Below, piece after piece: positions 36,489 to 46,314 of a DNA stretch of 59,190 bases. Under the pieces are notes generated by a model that did not search any database, had not been told where the DNA came from, and saw nothing but the letters and a program-made list of their open reading frames with translations. The DNA is from Trinickia symbiotica (GTDB lineage Bacteria > Pseudomonadota > Gammaproteobacteria > Burkholderiales > Burkholderiaceae): contig NZ_PTIR01000029.1 in assembly GCF_002934455.1 (NCBI RefSeq), positions 1 through 59,190 of the forward strand, in the 5' to 3' direction. The position numbers and the translations under genes were made by a program. Position 1 is the stretch's first letter; every line of letters starts with the position of its first letter.

Positions 36489-38075
36489 ATGTCGCTCTTT
36501 TCTTTCCTCGGTTCGCTCACGGGCGTCGGCGCCGGCACGCCGGCGAGCGCGGCCGATGGCTCGGCGAGCTCGAGCGCGTCCGGCGGCCCGTCGTTCGCGC
36601 AAACCTTGCAGCAAAGCATCGACGCTCAGCAGCAGGCCGCGGCGCAACCGCCAAGCAGCGGGTCGAGCAACGCCGGTTCCGGCGCTTCGTCGGATGCCTC
36701 ATCGTCCACGCAGGCCGCATCGAGCAGCTCGAGCAGCGCTAGCGGTTCAAGCAACGCGGGCAGCGCGAACGCGTCTAGCAGTGCGAGCGATAACTCGAGC
36801 ACGGCCAGCACGAGCGCCAGCGACGGCTCGGCATCGGCGCAAGGCTCGACTCAGGCGAGCGGAAACGGCGCGAACGGCGCAAGCGGCACCGGCAAGGCGA
36901 CGAACGGCAAATCGAGCGACGGGCAGACGAGCGCCGCCCAAAACGCCGGTGCCGACGCGGCAAGCCAAGCCGCGGCCGCCGCGGCGGCAGCCGCTGCCGC
37001 CGCCCAGGCGCAGGCACAGGCCGGCAACGCCGCGGGACAAGGCGGCACGCAAACGGACGCCGGCACGTCGTCGAGCTCCGACGGCGGCGACCCCGCTCTC
37101 GCCGGCGTAACGGCGACGGGCAACGCCAAGCCGGCAAGCACGGCGCCGAAGTCGGTGCGCGACGCGATCGAAGCCGCGCTTGCCGCGCAGATGGGCACGC
37201 AGGCCACCGCGGCCGGCATGGCCGCCACCTCGAGCGGATCGTCGGCAGCGAGCACGGGCACGCATATGCTCGGCGGCAGCGGTGGCTCGACGACGGGCGC
37301 CGGCGCTTCCCCGCTGGCCTCGAAGGCGCTCGCTTCGCTCACGGGCCAAGGCAAGAATGCCAATGGCGCGCCGGCGATGGGCACGCCGGAAGCCGCGAAG
37401 GCAGTGCAAGGCACGACCGTCTCGCAAGACGGCACGGCCGCTTCGACGGCCGCGCAGGCAGTGGCGGCGAGCGGCGGCGATTCGCAGGACGCCGCGGCGC
37501 TGAAGGGCGTCGCCGACGCGGCCCATGCCGCATTGACGGACGCCCAGACGGCGCAAGCCGCGCAGGCGGCACAGACCGCTCAGGCATCGAGCGCGGCCGG
37601 CGCGACGACGACGGCCAGCGCGGCAGCAAGCGCCGCCTCGCTTGCGCCGACCGTCGGCACGGACGAGTGGGAAGACGCGTTCTCCCAGAAGGTCGTTTTC
37701 CTCTCGAACGCGCATCAGCAAAGCGCCGAGCTCACCCTCAACCCGCCCGAGCTCGGCCCGCTGCAGGTCGTGCTGCAAGTGGCCGACAACCATGCGCATG
37801 CGCTCTTCGTCTCGCAGCACCAGCAAGTGCGCGAAGCCGTCGAAGCGGCGTTGCCGAAGCTGCGCGACGCGCTCGAATCGGGGGGCTTGAGCCTCGGCAG
37901 CGCAAGCGTCAGCGACGGGTCCGCGCGCCAGGCCAACCAGCAATATCAATCGGGCGGCGGAGGCCGGAACGGCTCGCGGCGCGCGGGCGCCGACGATGCG
38001 ATCGACGGCACCGTCGCCACGACGAGCACGCTACCCTCGCGCCGCACGACGGGGCTCGTCGACACGTTCGCTTGA
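36489..38075 (+). CDS. fliK: Flagellar hook-length control protein FliK
   Basis: The 528-aa protein has a very long Ser/Ala/Gly/Thr-rich disordered N part (about 15-390), which acts as the molecular ruler. The folded FliK C-terminal domain (about 393-480) follows, with WEDAFSQKVVFLSNAHQQSA, ELTLNPPELGPLQVVLQVADN and QHQQVREAVEAALPKLRDAL. It measures hook length and triggers the FlhB specificity switch. It ends the fliFGHIJK operon; a 260-bp gap without a gene follows before fliL. Confidence 0.93.
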   Translation: MSLFSFLGSLTGVGAGTPASAADGSASSSASGGPSFAQTLQQSIDAQQQAAAQPPSSGSSNAGSGASSDASSSTQAASSSSSSASGSSNAGSANASSSASDNSSTASTSASDGSASAQGSTQASGNGANGASGTGKATNGKSSDGQTSAAQNAGADAASQAAAAAAAAAAAAQAQAQAGNAAGQGGTQTDAGTSSSSDGGDPALAGVTATGNAKPASTAPKSVRDAIEAALAAQMGTQATAAGMAATSSGSSAASTGTHMLGGSGGSTTGAGASPLASKALASLTGQGKNANGAPAMGTPEAAKAVQGTTVSQDGTAASTAAQAVAASGGDSQDAAALKGVADAAHAALTDAQTAQAAQAAQTAQASSAAGATTTASAAASAASLAPTVGTDEWEDAFSQKVVFLSNAHQQSAELTLNPPELGPLQVVLQVADNHAHALFVSQHQQVREAVEAALPKLRDALESGGLSLGSASVSDGSARQANQQYQSGGGGRNGSRRAGADDAIDGTVATTSTLPSRRTTGLVDTFA

Positions 38076-38335
38076 AGCATCGACGATGCATCGGGGCGTG
38101 TCGCCGCTGAGGCAATCAGCATAAGCGCGCGCCCTGAACGCGCCCCTCGGCGTCGCCCCTCCGAGAAAGTCGCATTTGGGCGCGCCGGCGGCGGCCGACG
38201 TCAACGCGGGCGCGATCCGCTCGCCAGCCCGCGCCAAACGGACGAGATGGCGTCGAATGTCCCTTCTTTTCGGCTTATCGTTGGCGCCCCGTTTGGCCAA
38301 CAATCCATCCTACCGCTCACACGCAACGCATTTTC

Positions 38336-38833
38336 ATGGCCTCCACGACCGCAGCCACTCAGCAGAACGTCGCCCCGCCTGCCACGACGGGCAAGGTTAA
38401 GCGCATCGTGCTGATCCTCCTGATCGCTCTCGTCGCGGCCGGCGCGGCGGCGGGCGGCATGTACTTCTTTTTGGCGAAGAGCGCCCCGGGCAAGCCGGCG
38501 CCGCCGCCTCCGCCCGCGCCGCCCGTCTTCTTCGCCCTCGAGCCGATGACGGTGAACCTGCTCTCCGACGACGGCCAGCATTACCTGCGCGTCGGCCTGA
38601 CGCTCAAGCTCGCCGACGAAAAGATGCAAGCGCGCCTGACGGAGCATATGCCCGAGCTGCGCAGCCGGATCCTGCTCGACCTGTCGAATAAGCACCCCGA
38701 GGATCTCTCGACGCTCGACGGCAAGCGCGCGCTCGCGAAAGAGTTGCAGTCGCTCGTGCAGCAACCGACCGATGCGGGCGCGCCGCCCGTGCAGGTCGAG
38801 GAAGTGCTGTTCACGGAATTCGTCGTCCAGTAG
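38336..38833 (+). CDS. fliL: Flagellar basal-body-associated protein FliL
   Basis: The 165-aa protein has one membrane span at about 22-43 (IVLILLIALVAAGAAAGGMYFF) and a Pro-rich linker (PPPPPAPP). The periplasmic FliL domain follows (FFALEPMTVNLLSDDGQHYLRV ... LLDLSNKHPEDLSTLDGK ... VLFTEFVVQ). FliL encircles and supports the stators. It opens the fliLMNOPQR operon; the upstream 260-bp gap (38076-38335) probably contains its promoter, but no clear consensus is seen. Confidence 0.94.
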   Translation: MASTTAATQQNVAPPATTGKVKRIVLILLIALVAAGAAAGGMYFFLAKSAPGKPAPPPPPAPPVFFALEPMTVNLLSDDGQHYLRVGLTLKLADEKMQARLTEHMPELRSRILLDLSNKHPEDLSTLDGKRALAKELQSLVQQPTDAGAPPVQVEEVLFTEFVVQ

Positions 38834-38924
38834 CGGCGTGCGCGCCCGGGTGCATGACATGACACACCGGGCACCAACCGACGCCACCTGAGCGATCTCA
38901 TCAAACGAGGGACGAACAAGCGCG

Positions 38925-39923
38925 ATGGGCCACGAAGAGTTCATGTCCCAAGAGGAAGTCGATGCACTCCTCAAGGGCGTTACGGGCGAGTCCGACTCCG
39001 CTGCCGAGCACGGCGACAAATCGGGCGTACGTCCCTACAACATCGCCACGCAGGAGCGCATCGTCCGCGGCCGGATGCCCGGCCTCGAGATCATCAACGA
39101 GCGTTTCGCTCGTCTCATGCGCATTGGCATCTTCAACTTCATGCGCCGTACGGCGGAAATCTCCGTCGGGCCTGTGAAGGTGCAGAAGTACAGCGAGTTC
39201 ACGCGCAACCTGCCGATTCCGACGAACCTGAATCTCGTGCACGTGAAGCCGCTGCGCGGCACGTCGCTGTTCGTGTTCGATCCGAACCTCGTCTTTTTCG
39301 TCGTCGACAATCTGTTCGGCGGCGACGGGCGCTTTCATACGCGCGTCGAGGGGCGCGACTTCACGGCCACCGAGCAGCGCATCATCGGCAAGCTGCTGAA
39401 CCTCGTCTTCGAGCATTACACGACGGCCTGGAAGAGCGTGCGGCCGCTGCAATTCGAGTTCGTACGCTCGGAGATGCATACGCAGTTCGCCAACGTCGCG
39501 ACGCCGAACGAAATCGTCATCGTCACACAGTTCTCGATCGAGTTCGGGCCGACAGGCGGCACGCTCCATATCTGCATGCCGTACTCGATGATCGAGCCGA
39601 TTCGCGACGTGCTCTCCTCGCCGATCCAGGGCGAAGCGCTCGAAGTCGACCGGCGCTGGGTGCGCGTGCTGTCGCAGCAAGTGCAGGCGGCCGAAGTGGA
39701 GCTGACGGCCGAGCTCGCCGCCATCGATGTGACGTTCGAGGACATTCTCAACATGCGGGCCGGCGACGTGCTGCCGATCAACATCCCCGAGCACATCGTG
39801 GCGAAGGTCGATGGCGTGCCCGTCATGGAATGCGGCTACGGAATTTTCAATGGTCAATACGCGCTGCGCGTGCAAAAGATGATCAGCGCGGCCGATACGA
39901 TGAAGGAAGCTGGATATGAGTGA
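38925..39923 (+). CDS. fliM: Flagellar motor switch protein FliM
   Basis: The 332-aa protein has the CheY-P-binding helix near its N terminus (MSQEEVDALLKGV, 7-19) and the GGxG-type middle domain. This contains LEIINERFARLMRIGIFNFMRR and FVVDNLFGGDGRFH. A SpoA/FliN-like C domain follows (about 255-325). It forms the C-ring wall and receives chemotaxis signals. Its end overlaps fliN by 8 bases. Confidence 0.97.
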   Translation: MGHEEFMSQEEVDALLKGVTGESDSAAEHGDKSGVRPYNIATQERIVRGRMPGLEIINERFARLMRIGIFNFMRRTAEISVGPVKVQKYSEFTRNLPIPTNLNLVHVKPLRGTSLFVFDPNLVFFVVDNLFGGDGRFHTRVEGRDFTATEQRIIGKLLNLVFEHYTTAWKSVRPLQFEFVRSEMHTQFANVATPNEIVIVTQFSIEFGPTGGTLHICMPYSMIEPIRDVLSSPIQGEALEVDRRWVRVLSQQVQAAEVELTAELAAIDVTFEDILNMRAGDVLPINIPEHIVAKVDGVPVMECGYGIFNGQYALRVQKMISAADTMKEAGYE

Positions 39924-40392
39924 CCTCAACGCCACGCCCAACGAAGGCACCCACGCGGCCGAAGCCCAGATGGCCGCGGCGATGGAACCCCAGGCCGCCG
40001 CCGCGGCAAGCGACGAAGCGAGCCTCGACGACTGGGCGAGCGCGCTCGCCGAGCAGAACTCGAACGAGGCGCCGACGGCCGCGGCCGGCGTGTTCCAGCC
40101 GCTCTCGAAAGTCGCGCCGACGTCGACGCGCAACGACATCGACATGATCCTCGACATCCCGGTCCAGATGACCGTGGAGCTCGGCCGCACGAAGATCGCG
40201 ATCCGCAATCTGCTGCAGCTCGCACAGGGCTCCGTCGTCGAGCTCGACGGCCTCGCCGGCGAGCCGATGGACGTGCTCGTGAACGGCTGCCTCATCGCGC
40301 AGGGCGAAGTCGTCGTCGTCAACGACAAGTTCGGCATCCGGCTCACCGACATCATCACGCCGTCCGAACGCATCCGGAAGCTGAACCGATGA
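39916..40392 (+). CDS. fliN: Flagellar motor switch protein FliN
   Basis: The 158-aa protein has an acidic, Ala-rich N part (1-70) and the SpoA/FliN domain (about 75-150): MILDIPVQMTVELGRTKIAI, then VVELDGLAGEPMDVLVNG, then KFGIRLTDII. It forms the base of the C ring and binds FliH. It overlaps fliM and, by ATGA, fliO. Confidence 0.97.
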   Translation: MSDLNATPNEGTHAAEAQMAAAMEPQAAAAASDEASLDDWASALAEQNSNEAPTAAAGVFQPLSKVAPTSTRNDIDMILDIPVQMTVELGRTKIAIRNLLQLAQGSVVELDGLAGEPMDVLVNGCLIAQGEVVVVNDKFGIRLTDIITPSERIRKLNR

Positions 40393-40961
40393 TCGAAGTG
40401 CTGCGCCGGCCCGCGGCCGGCGCGCTGGCCGTGTTGTTCGTGTTGTTCGCGTTGTTCGCGCTGCCCGGCAGCGCGCTCGCCGCCGACATGAACGCCGTCA
40501 ATCACGCCGCGAGCATCGCGTCGGCCGTCGGGGCCGGCACCGCGGCGCCGTCGCTCGGCATCGGCGCCGTTTTGCAGACGCTCTTCGGCCTCGCCGCCGT
40601 CGTGGCCCTCGTGCTCGCCTGCGCATGGGTCGCACGGCGCACCGGCTTCGCGCCGGGTGCGCGCGGCCACATCGTGAGGACGGTCGGCGGCGTCTCGCTC
40701 GGCGGCAAGGAGCGCGTGGCCGTCGTCGAGATCGGTGACACCTGGCTCGTGCTCGGCGCCGCGCCCGGCAACGTGCGGTTGCTCCATACGCTGCCGGCGG
40801 GCTCGAAAGATGCCGCGCATACCGCGGGCGGCGGATTGGGCTCGGGCGGGCCCGACGGCGGGCATCCCGCGTCTCCTACCTCATTCAGCTCGCGCTTTCG
40901 CGCCGCGCTCGCGGCCGAGGCGAAGAAGCGTTTTTTCCTGCCCTCGGGCGGAGGCAAGTAA
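40389..40961 (+). CDS. fliO: Flagellar export-gate assembly protein FliO
   Basis: The 190-aa protein has a signal-like N-terminal helix (to about residue 36). A second membrane span (about 58-78, LQTLFGLAAVVALVLACAWVA) follows, then the FliO cytoplasmic beta domain (IVRTVGGVSLGGKERVAVVEIGDTWLVLG). FliO aids assembly of the FliP ring. It abuts fliP with no gap (TAA-ATG). The first helix is Phe/Leu-rich with a short repeated VLFVLFALFALP. Confidence 0.92.
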   Translation: MIEVLRRPAAGALAVLFVLFALFALPGSALAADMNAVNHAASIASAVGAGTAAPSLGIGAVLQTLFGLAAVVALVLACAWVARRTGFAPGARGHIVRTVGGVSLGGKERVAVVEIGDTWLVLGAAPGNVRLLHTLPAGSKDAAHTAGGGLGSGGPDGGHPASPTSFSSRFRAALAAEAKKRFFLPSGGGK

Positions 40962-41756
40962 ATGTCGTTGTGCTCGACCGCGCGGGCGGCGCGGCTCGCG
41001 CGAGCCGCATCGTCCGTCACTTTCGCGCTGATCGCGCTGACGCTTACGCTCGCGCCCACCTCCTCGTTCGCGCAGGCCGCAGGTCTCCCCGCCCTCACCG
41101 CGACACCGGGCGCGAACGGCGGCACGACCTATTCGCTGACCGTGCAGACGATGCTCGTGTTGACGATGCTGTCGTTCCTGCCGGCGATGGTGCTGATGAT
41201 GACGAGTTTCACGCGCATCGTGATCGTGCTCTCGCTGCTGCGACAGGCGCTCGGAACGGCGACGACGCCGCCGAACCAGGTGCTCGTCGGCCTCGCCCTC
41301 TTTCTCACGCTGTTCGTGATGTCGCCGGTCCTCGACAAGGCGTACAACGACGGCTACAAGCCATTCTCGGAGGGCGCGGTCTCGATGGACGTGGCCGTGC
41401 AGCGCGGCCTGGCGCCGTTCAAGACGTTCATGCTGCGCCAGACGCGCGAATCGGATCTCGCGCTCTTCGCGCGGATCTCGCACGCGCCGCCGATGCAAGG
41501 GCCCGAGGATGTGCCGCTTTCGCTGCTCGTGCCGGCGTTCGTCACGAGCGAGCTGAAGACCGGCTTTCAAATTGGCTTCACGATCTTCATCCCGTTTTTG
41601 ATCATCGACATGGTCGTGGCGAGCGTGCTGATGTCGATGGGGATGATGATGGTCTCGCCGATCACGATCTCGCTGCCGTTCAAGCTGATGCTGTTCGTCC
41701 TCGTCGACGGATGGCAGCTGTTGATCGGCTCGCTCGCTCAGAGCTTCGCCTCATAA
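40962..41756 (+). CDS. fliP: Flagellar export-gate protein FliP
   Basis: The 264-aa precursor has a cleavable signal peptide (to about residue 40) and the FliP signatures [20 protein letters not shown], then [16 protein letters not shown]. The late segment [24 protein letters not shown] helices follow, then [13 protein letters not shown]. Five FliP subunits form the core of the export gate with FliQ and FliR. Confidence 0.97.
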   Translation: MSLCSTARAARLARAASSVTFALIALTLTLAPTSSFAQAAGLPALTATPGANGGTTYSLTVQTMLVLTMLSFLPAMVLMMTSFTRIVIVLSLLRQALGTATTPPNQVLVGLALFLTLFVMSPVLDKAYNDGYKPFSEGAVSMDVAVQRGLAPFKTFMLRQTRESDLALFARISHAPPMQGPEDVPLSLLVPAFVTSELKTGFQIGFTIFIPFLIIDMVVASVLMSMGMMMVSPITISLPFKLMLFVLVDGWQLLIGSLAQSFAS

Positions 41757-41777
41757 ATTCGCCAGGAGTCGCAGAGA

Positions 41778-42047
41778 ATGACGCCGGAATCCGTCCTCAC
41801 GCTCGCGCATCGGGCGATGTACGTCGCGCTGCTCATTACCGCGCCGCCGCTCGTCATCTCGCTCGTGGTCGGGCTGCTCGTGAGCTTCTTTCAGGCCGCG
41901 ACGCAGATCAACGAAGCGACGCTGAGCTTCATTCCGAAGCTCGTCGCCGTGGCGCTGACGCTCGTCATCGCGGGGCCGTGGATGCTCTCGATCGTGCTCG
42001 ACTACATGCGCCAGGTGCTGACGAGCATTCCTTCGATGGCTGGGTAG
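41778..42047 (+). CDS. fliQ: Flagellar export-gate protein FliQ
   Basis: The 89-aa protein has two membrane helices (about 15-38 and 52-74) and the family phrase QAATQINEATLSFIPKL between them. It is of standard length and lies 21 bases after fliP. Confidence 0.97.
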   Translation: MTPESVLTLAHRAMYVALLITAPPLVISLVVGLLVSFFQAATQINEATLSFIPKLVAVALTLVIAGPWMLSIVLDYMRQVLTSIPSMAG

Positions 42048-42090
42048 GCCGGCGCGGCTCGTCTCCCGCTCTGTCTCTTCAACGGACCCG

Positions 42091-42873
42091 ATGTTCACCG
42101 TCACCTATGCGCAGTTGAACGTCTGGATGACGGCGTTCCTCTGGCCTTTCGCGCGCATCGCGGCCGTGATCGGGACGGCACCCGTCGTCAGTCAGTCGTC
42201 GGTGCCCGCACGCGTCAAGATCGGTCTCGCCGCGTTCCTGACGCTCGTCGTCTCGCCGACGCTCGCGCCGCTGCCGCAGGCGACCGTGTTCTCGGCGACC
42301 GGCATCTGGATTCTCGTCAACCAGTTCGTGATCGGCGCGGCGCTCGGGCTCACGATGCAGCTCGCGTTCGCGGCCGTTGAACAAGCGGGCACGCTGGTCG
42401 GCCTGCAGATGGGGCTCGGGTTCGCGACGTTTTTCGATCCGACCTCGAACGCCTCGGCCGAAGTCGTCGCCCGTTACATGAGCACGATCGCGATGCTCGC
42501 ATTCCTGGCGCTCGACGGCCACCTGCAACTCATCACTTCGCTCGCCGCCTCGTTCCAGACGATACCGGTCAGCGCCGACATGCTCGGCCGAGGCGGATTC
42601 AACGCGCTCGTCCAATGGGGCGGCGCCGTCTTCTCGGCGGGGCTGCTGCTCGCGCTGCCCGTCGTCGTCGCGCTCTTGATCGCGAACCTCGCGCTGGGCG
42701 TGCTCAACCGCGCCGCGCCGCAGATCGGCATCTTTCAGGTGGGCTTTTCGGTGACGCTGCTCGTGGGCCTGCTGCTCTTGCAACTGATGCTGCCGAACAT
42801 GATCCCGTTCTTCGCCAGGCTGTTCGATCTCGGCACCGAGGCGATGGGTCGCGTCGCGGCGGGGATGCGTTGA
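42091..42873 (+). CDS. fliR: Flagellar export-gate protein FliR
   Basis: The 260-aa protein has about six membrane helices and FliR signatures: FARIAAVIGTAPV, then VPARVKIGLAAFLTLVVSP, then GLQMGLGFATFFDP. It completes the FliPQR gate and the fliLMNOPQR operon. A hairpin terminator shared with convergent flgL follows. Confidence 0.97.
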   Translation: MFTVTYAQLNVWMTAFLWPFARIAAVIGTAPVVSQSSVPARVKIGLAAFLTLVVSPTLAPLPQATVFSATGIWILVNQFVIGAALGLTMQLAFAAVEQAGTLVGLQMGLGFATFFDPTSNASAEVVARYMSTIAMLAFLALDGHLQLITSLAASFQTIPVSADMLGRGGFNALVQWGGAVFSAGLLLALPVVVALLIANLALGVLNRAAPQIGIFQVGFSVTLLVGLLLLQLMLPNMIPFFARLFDLGTEAMGRVAAGMR

Positions 42874-42880
42874 ACGGTTG

Positions 42881-42909
42881 AAAAAAAGCCCCTCGCACAG
42901 CAAGGGGCC
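42881..42909. terminator. Terminator between fliR and flgL
   Basis: A GCCCCT/AGGGGC stem lies between the convergent stops. Read leftward it is followed by seven T residues, so it is a standard intrinsic terminator for flgKL. Read rightward it follows fliR by about 10 bases but lacks a T tract. Confidence 0.8.
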
Positions 42910-42957
42910 TGCCTCATGTTGGCACGCCGGGGCTAGCCCCGAGCGTGTCGACGCACG

Positions 42958-44196
42958 TCACAGATACTGGAACAGCGACATCCCCTGGATCTTGACGAAG
43001 CTTTGCTGAGCGGCCTGCAGCGACGTCTGCTGAAGCTCGTATTGACTGATGACCGACGTCATGTCGATATCGGTCACGTTCGAGAGGTTGCTCTGCGTCT
43101 GCACCGAGTTGGTCTGCGTCACGGTCTGCAGCGCGTTGAGCTGCTGCTCGCGCCCACCGACCGATGCCTGGACGACGCTGATGGCCGACAACGAGTTCTG
43201 AAAGCGCACGGTCCCCGCCGACAATGCATTCGCCAGCGACGCTCCCGCCGCCCCGCTGCCGGTCGTCGGCGTCTGCAGCGCGGAGATGATCGAGTCGATC
43301 GACGTGAAGAGGCTGCTGTTCTGTGAGGCCGTCGACGGCGTCACGGTGAAGGTGTCGCTCGGGTTCGGGTTGCCCGAAAGCGTCACGGACATGCCGGTGC
43401 CGAGCGCAATGGACGCCCCCGCGCTGTAAGTGAACGGCCCCGTCGTCGTCGTGCCGCCCGTCGGCGAGGTGTCCGCGATCGTGTAGGTCGGCGCCGCCGA
43501 GGTGCCGCCGATCGTGATCGTGTAGCTGTCGCTGTTCGACACGGCGGTCGGGTCCGTGATGACAGGTTGCTGCGTGATGGTGCCGTTGCCCGTGTTCGAC
43601 GGCGAGCTTGCCGCCACGGGAGACGTGCCGAGGCCCGGGACCGTCAGGAAGACGTTCGCTCCGCTGTCGTTCGTTGCGATCGTCGTCGTGTTCGCCACCT
43701 GCACTTCGCGCACGCCGTTGTCGCCGAGGTAGCTCACGCCGCCCGACGCGTTGTTCGAGAACGGCGCGGTCTTCGACTGAAAGCCCGAGAAGACATAGCT
43801 GCCGTTGCTGTCGCTCGTGTTCGCGAGCGAGAGCAGCTGGCTGCGGTAGCCCTCCATCGTCTTCGCGATCGCCCCTCGCTGCGAGTCCGTGAGCGAACCG
43901 TCGCCCGCCTGCGTGATCAGCGATTTGATGCTCGCCATGACGCTCGTCACGCTCTGGAGCGTCTTGTCCTCGAGCTGCAGCGCCGAAAGCGCCGAGTTCT
44001 GATTCGTCGTGTACTGCGTGAGCGTCTCCGACGTCAGCGTGAGCTGCACCGCCTGCGCGGCGCCGACCGGATTGTCGGCCGGCGTCAGCAGCGACTTGCC
44101 GGTCGAAATCTCCTGGTAGAGCTGATTGAGCTCGCCTTGCTGATTGTCCATCGACTGGACGCTCTGGCTGTAAAACTGTGCCGTCGAGATGCGCAT
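42958..44196 (-). CDS. flgL: Hook-filament junction protein FlgL (HAP3)
   Basis: The 412-aa protein has a flagellin-like N terminus (MRISTAQFYSQSVQSMDNQQ ... LNQLYQEISTGKSLLTPADNP) and C terminus (DIDMTSVISQYELQQTSLQAAQQSFVKIQGMSLFQYL-type coiled coil). The central domain is Thr/Ser-rich. It joins hook and filament beside FlgK and follows flgK by 12 bases. Confidence 0.95.
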   Translation of the reverse strand: MRISTAQFYSQSVQSMDNQQGELNQLYQEISTGKSLLTPADNPVGAAQAVQLTLTSETLTQYTTNQNSALSALQLEDKTLQSVTSVMASIKSLITQAGDGSLTDSQRGAIAKTMEGYRSQLLSLANTSDSNGSYVFSGFQSKTAPFSNNASGGVSYLGDNGVREVQVANTTTIATNDSGANVFLTVPGLGTSPVAASSPSNTGNGTITQQPVITDPTAVSNSDSYTITIGGTSAAPTYTIADTSPTGGTTTTGPFTYSAGASIALGTGMSVTLSGNPNPSDTFTVTPSTASQNSSLFTSIDSIISALQTPTTGSGAAGASLANALSAGTVRFQNSLSAISVVQASVGGREQQLNALQTVTQTNSVQTQSNLSNVTDIDMTSVISQYELQQTSLQAAQQSFVKIQGMSLFQYL

Positions 44197-44208
44197 GGCC
44201 TGGACCCT

Positions 44209-46170
44209 TTACTGAATGGCGCCGATGAGCGTCTGGAACATCGTCTCGGCGGTCTGAATCACTTTGCTGTTCGCCTGATAAAGCTGCTGATACTTGAGCA
44301 GGTTCGAGGCTTCTTCGTCGAGGTTCACGCCCGACACCGACTGCTGGGCCGACTGGATCTGCGAGACGAGCGCCGATTGCGCCGTGTTCGCCGATTTGAG
44401 CTGGCTCGCGGCGTTGCCGATGTTGTTGACGTAGTTGGCGTAGGCGCCCGTGAGCGTCGTGTTGTTCGAGAACACGGTGCTCGACACGAGGTTCGACATC
44501 GCGAGCGCGTTGCGGCCGTCGTCATTGCCGGTGTTCTTGGCGATCGTGAACGTGTCGCCATTGGACGGCGTGCCGCTGATCGTGAACGACACGCCGTTCA
44601 GCGTGAAGCTGTCGCCCGACGCATAGCTGATCGACGTCGCCCCCGTGGTCGTAATCGCCGCTCCGCCATTGACGGACAACTGCTCGCCCGCGGGCCAACC
44701 CGTGATCGTTCCGGGCGATCCGGCCGTATAGGTCAGCGTGACGTTGCTCGGCAGCGAATAGCCGGCTGAGACCGTGCCTTGCGTGACCGTCGCCGCGCCC
44801 GTATTCGTGCTCGAGGCCGTGACGAGCACCGGCGACGAGGCGGCGACCGACGAGGCGTTCGTCGTCGCGAGCGCGAAGCTGTTGAGCGCGCCGCGCGTCG
44901 GCTGGATCGTGAACGAATCGCCGGCGTTCATCGAGCCGGACGGCATGGTGAGCACGAGGCCGCCGATCGTCGTGCCCGGGCTGCCTGTCGCGATGGACGC
45001 CGAGGTGCCGACGACCGAGCCCGTCGTCGTATCGGTCAGCGTGTAGGTGCCGCCCGAGAATGAAAGCGAATAGTCGTCGGTTGTCGGCGTCGATGGATTC
45101 GCGAATGCAACCGAGAGCGTGGCGTTACCGGTGTTCTGCAAATTCGAATAAACCGTCGGCGCGGCCACGGTGAACAGGTTGCCGCCCGCGCTGCCGGATA
45201 GATCGATACCGAGCGCGTTTTGCGCGTTGACCTGAGCGGCGAAGCTCGTCGCGATCGCGCCGAGCTGCGACTCCGCGGGGTCGAGCGTCTGGCTGCGGAA
45301 TGCGAGCAGTCCGCCCAAGGTGCCGCCCGACAGCGTGCTGTCGGACACGTATTGCTTCGTCGCCGACGCCGGGGCCGCACCGTGCAGGCCGTTGTAGGTG
45401 ACGGCGAGCTCGCTCGGATCGCCCGCCGACACGGCCGTCCCGAGATCGAAGCTCGAATTGGCGACGACGAGCGGCTGGCCGCTCGAGAGGAAGACGCTGT
45501 AGCCGTCCGAATTCTGGACGACCGACACGCCGACTTGCTGCGAGAGCTGCGAAACGAGCTGATCGCGCTGATCCATCAACTGGTTCGGCGGCTGGCCTTG
45601 CGAGCTCGCGTTCTTGATCTGAACGTTGAGCTGTGCGATCTGCTGCGTATAGCTGTTGATCTGGTTGACCGACTGCGTGAGCTGCTGATTGACGCTTTGC
45701 CTCAGCTGATCGTATTGCTGACCGGCGGCATTGAGCTGCGACGCGAGCGTTTGGGCGTCGCTGATCGCCGTCTGGCGATTGGCGAGATTGCTCGGCGCAT
45801 TGGCGACGTTCTGCAATCCGGTGAAATAGGCCGAAATCGCGGCCGAGATGCCCGTCGTCGGGCTGCCGACGAGATTGTTGAGCTGAGACGCCATGGTGTA
45901 ATTGGCGGTCAGCGCGCTTCCCGTCGAATTGGCGTTATTGAGCTCGGTGCTGAGGTATTGGCTGTAGTTGCGCTGGACCGTGACCGTCGTCACGCCGCTG
46001 CCGAAATAGCCCGAACCCGTGTACTGTCCCGCCGACTCGGCGTAGACATTGGTCTCGACCGTGTAGCCCGCCGTCGACGCGTTGCTGATGTTGTTGCCCG
46101 CCGTCGTCAAGCCCCATTGGGCGGCCGCGAGGCCCGACAAGCCGATGCCGAAGATATCGCTGCTTGACAT
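44209..46170 (-). CDS. flgK: Hook-filament junction protein FlgK (HAP1)
   Basis: The 653-aa protein begins DIFGIGLSGLAAAQWGLTTAG with the NISNASTAGYT rod/hook-family motif. It ends with SGVNLDEEASNLLKYQQLYQ and ANSKVIQTAETMFQTLIGA, as FlgK does. The middle (about 330-550) is a long Thr/Ser/Gly beta-rich surface domain, bigger than in enterics. It has its own sigma-28 promoter. Confidence 0.96.
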   Translation of the reverse strand: MSSSDIFGIGLSGLAAAQWGLTTAGNNISNASTAGYTVETNVYAESAGQYTGSGYFGSGVTTVTVQRNYSQYLSTELNNANSTGSALTANYTMASQLNNLVGSPTTGISAAISAYFTGLQNVANAPSNLANRQTAISDAQTLASQLNAAGQQYDQLRQSVNQQLTQSVNQINSYTQQIAQLNVQIKNASSQGQPPNQLMDQRDQLVSQLSQQVGVSVVQNSDGYSVFLSSGQPLVVANSSFDLGTAVSAGDPSELAVTYNGLHGAAPASATKQYVSDSTLSGGTLGGLLAFRSQTLDPAESQLGAIATSFAAQVNAQNALGIDLSGSAGGNLFTVAAPTVYSNLQNTGNATLSVAFANPSTPTTDDYSLSFSGGTYTLTDTTTGSVVGTSASIATGSPGTTIGGLVLTMPSGSMNAGDSFTIQPTRGALNSFALATTNASSVAASSPVLVTASSTNTGAATVTQGTVSAGYSLPSNVTLTYTAGSPGTITGWPAGEQLSVNGGAAITTTGATSISYASGDSFTLNGVSFTISGTPSNGDTFTIAKNTGNDDGRNALAMSNLVSSTVFSNNTTLTGAYANYVNNIGNAASQLKSANTAQSALVSQIQSAQQSVSGVNLDEEASNLLKYQQLYQANSKVIQTAETMFQTLIGAIQ

Positions 46171-46233
46171 GCTTCATCCTGGAGGGCGGCCGGCATACGT
46201 GCCGCCGCCTGTTGAGAGAGTGCCAACAGATGT

Positions 46234-46259
46234 ATATCGGCCGTCGGTAAGAAAATTTA
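46234..46259 (-). promoter_or_regulatory. Sigma-28 (FliA) promoter of flgKL
   Basis: The minus strand reads TAAATTTT-N10-GCCGATAT, with a TTAA register giving the consensus 15-base gap. It lies about 65 bases before flgK and after the stop of ycgR, as expected for late expression of HAP genes. Confidence 0.75.
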
Positions 46260-46314
46260 AGGGCGAGAGCGCATTTCGTCGCGTTACGCCGCTCCCCGCC
46301 GGCTACGCCCTGAC

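Noticed and set aside
38901-40865. 654-codon leftward frame opposite fliM-fliN-fliO
   Set aside because: It is an antisense shadow caused by GC-rich third codon positions; the sense frames match FliM, FliN and FliO along their whole lengths.
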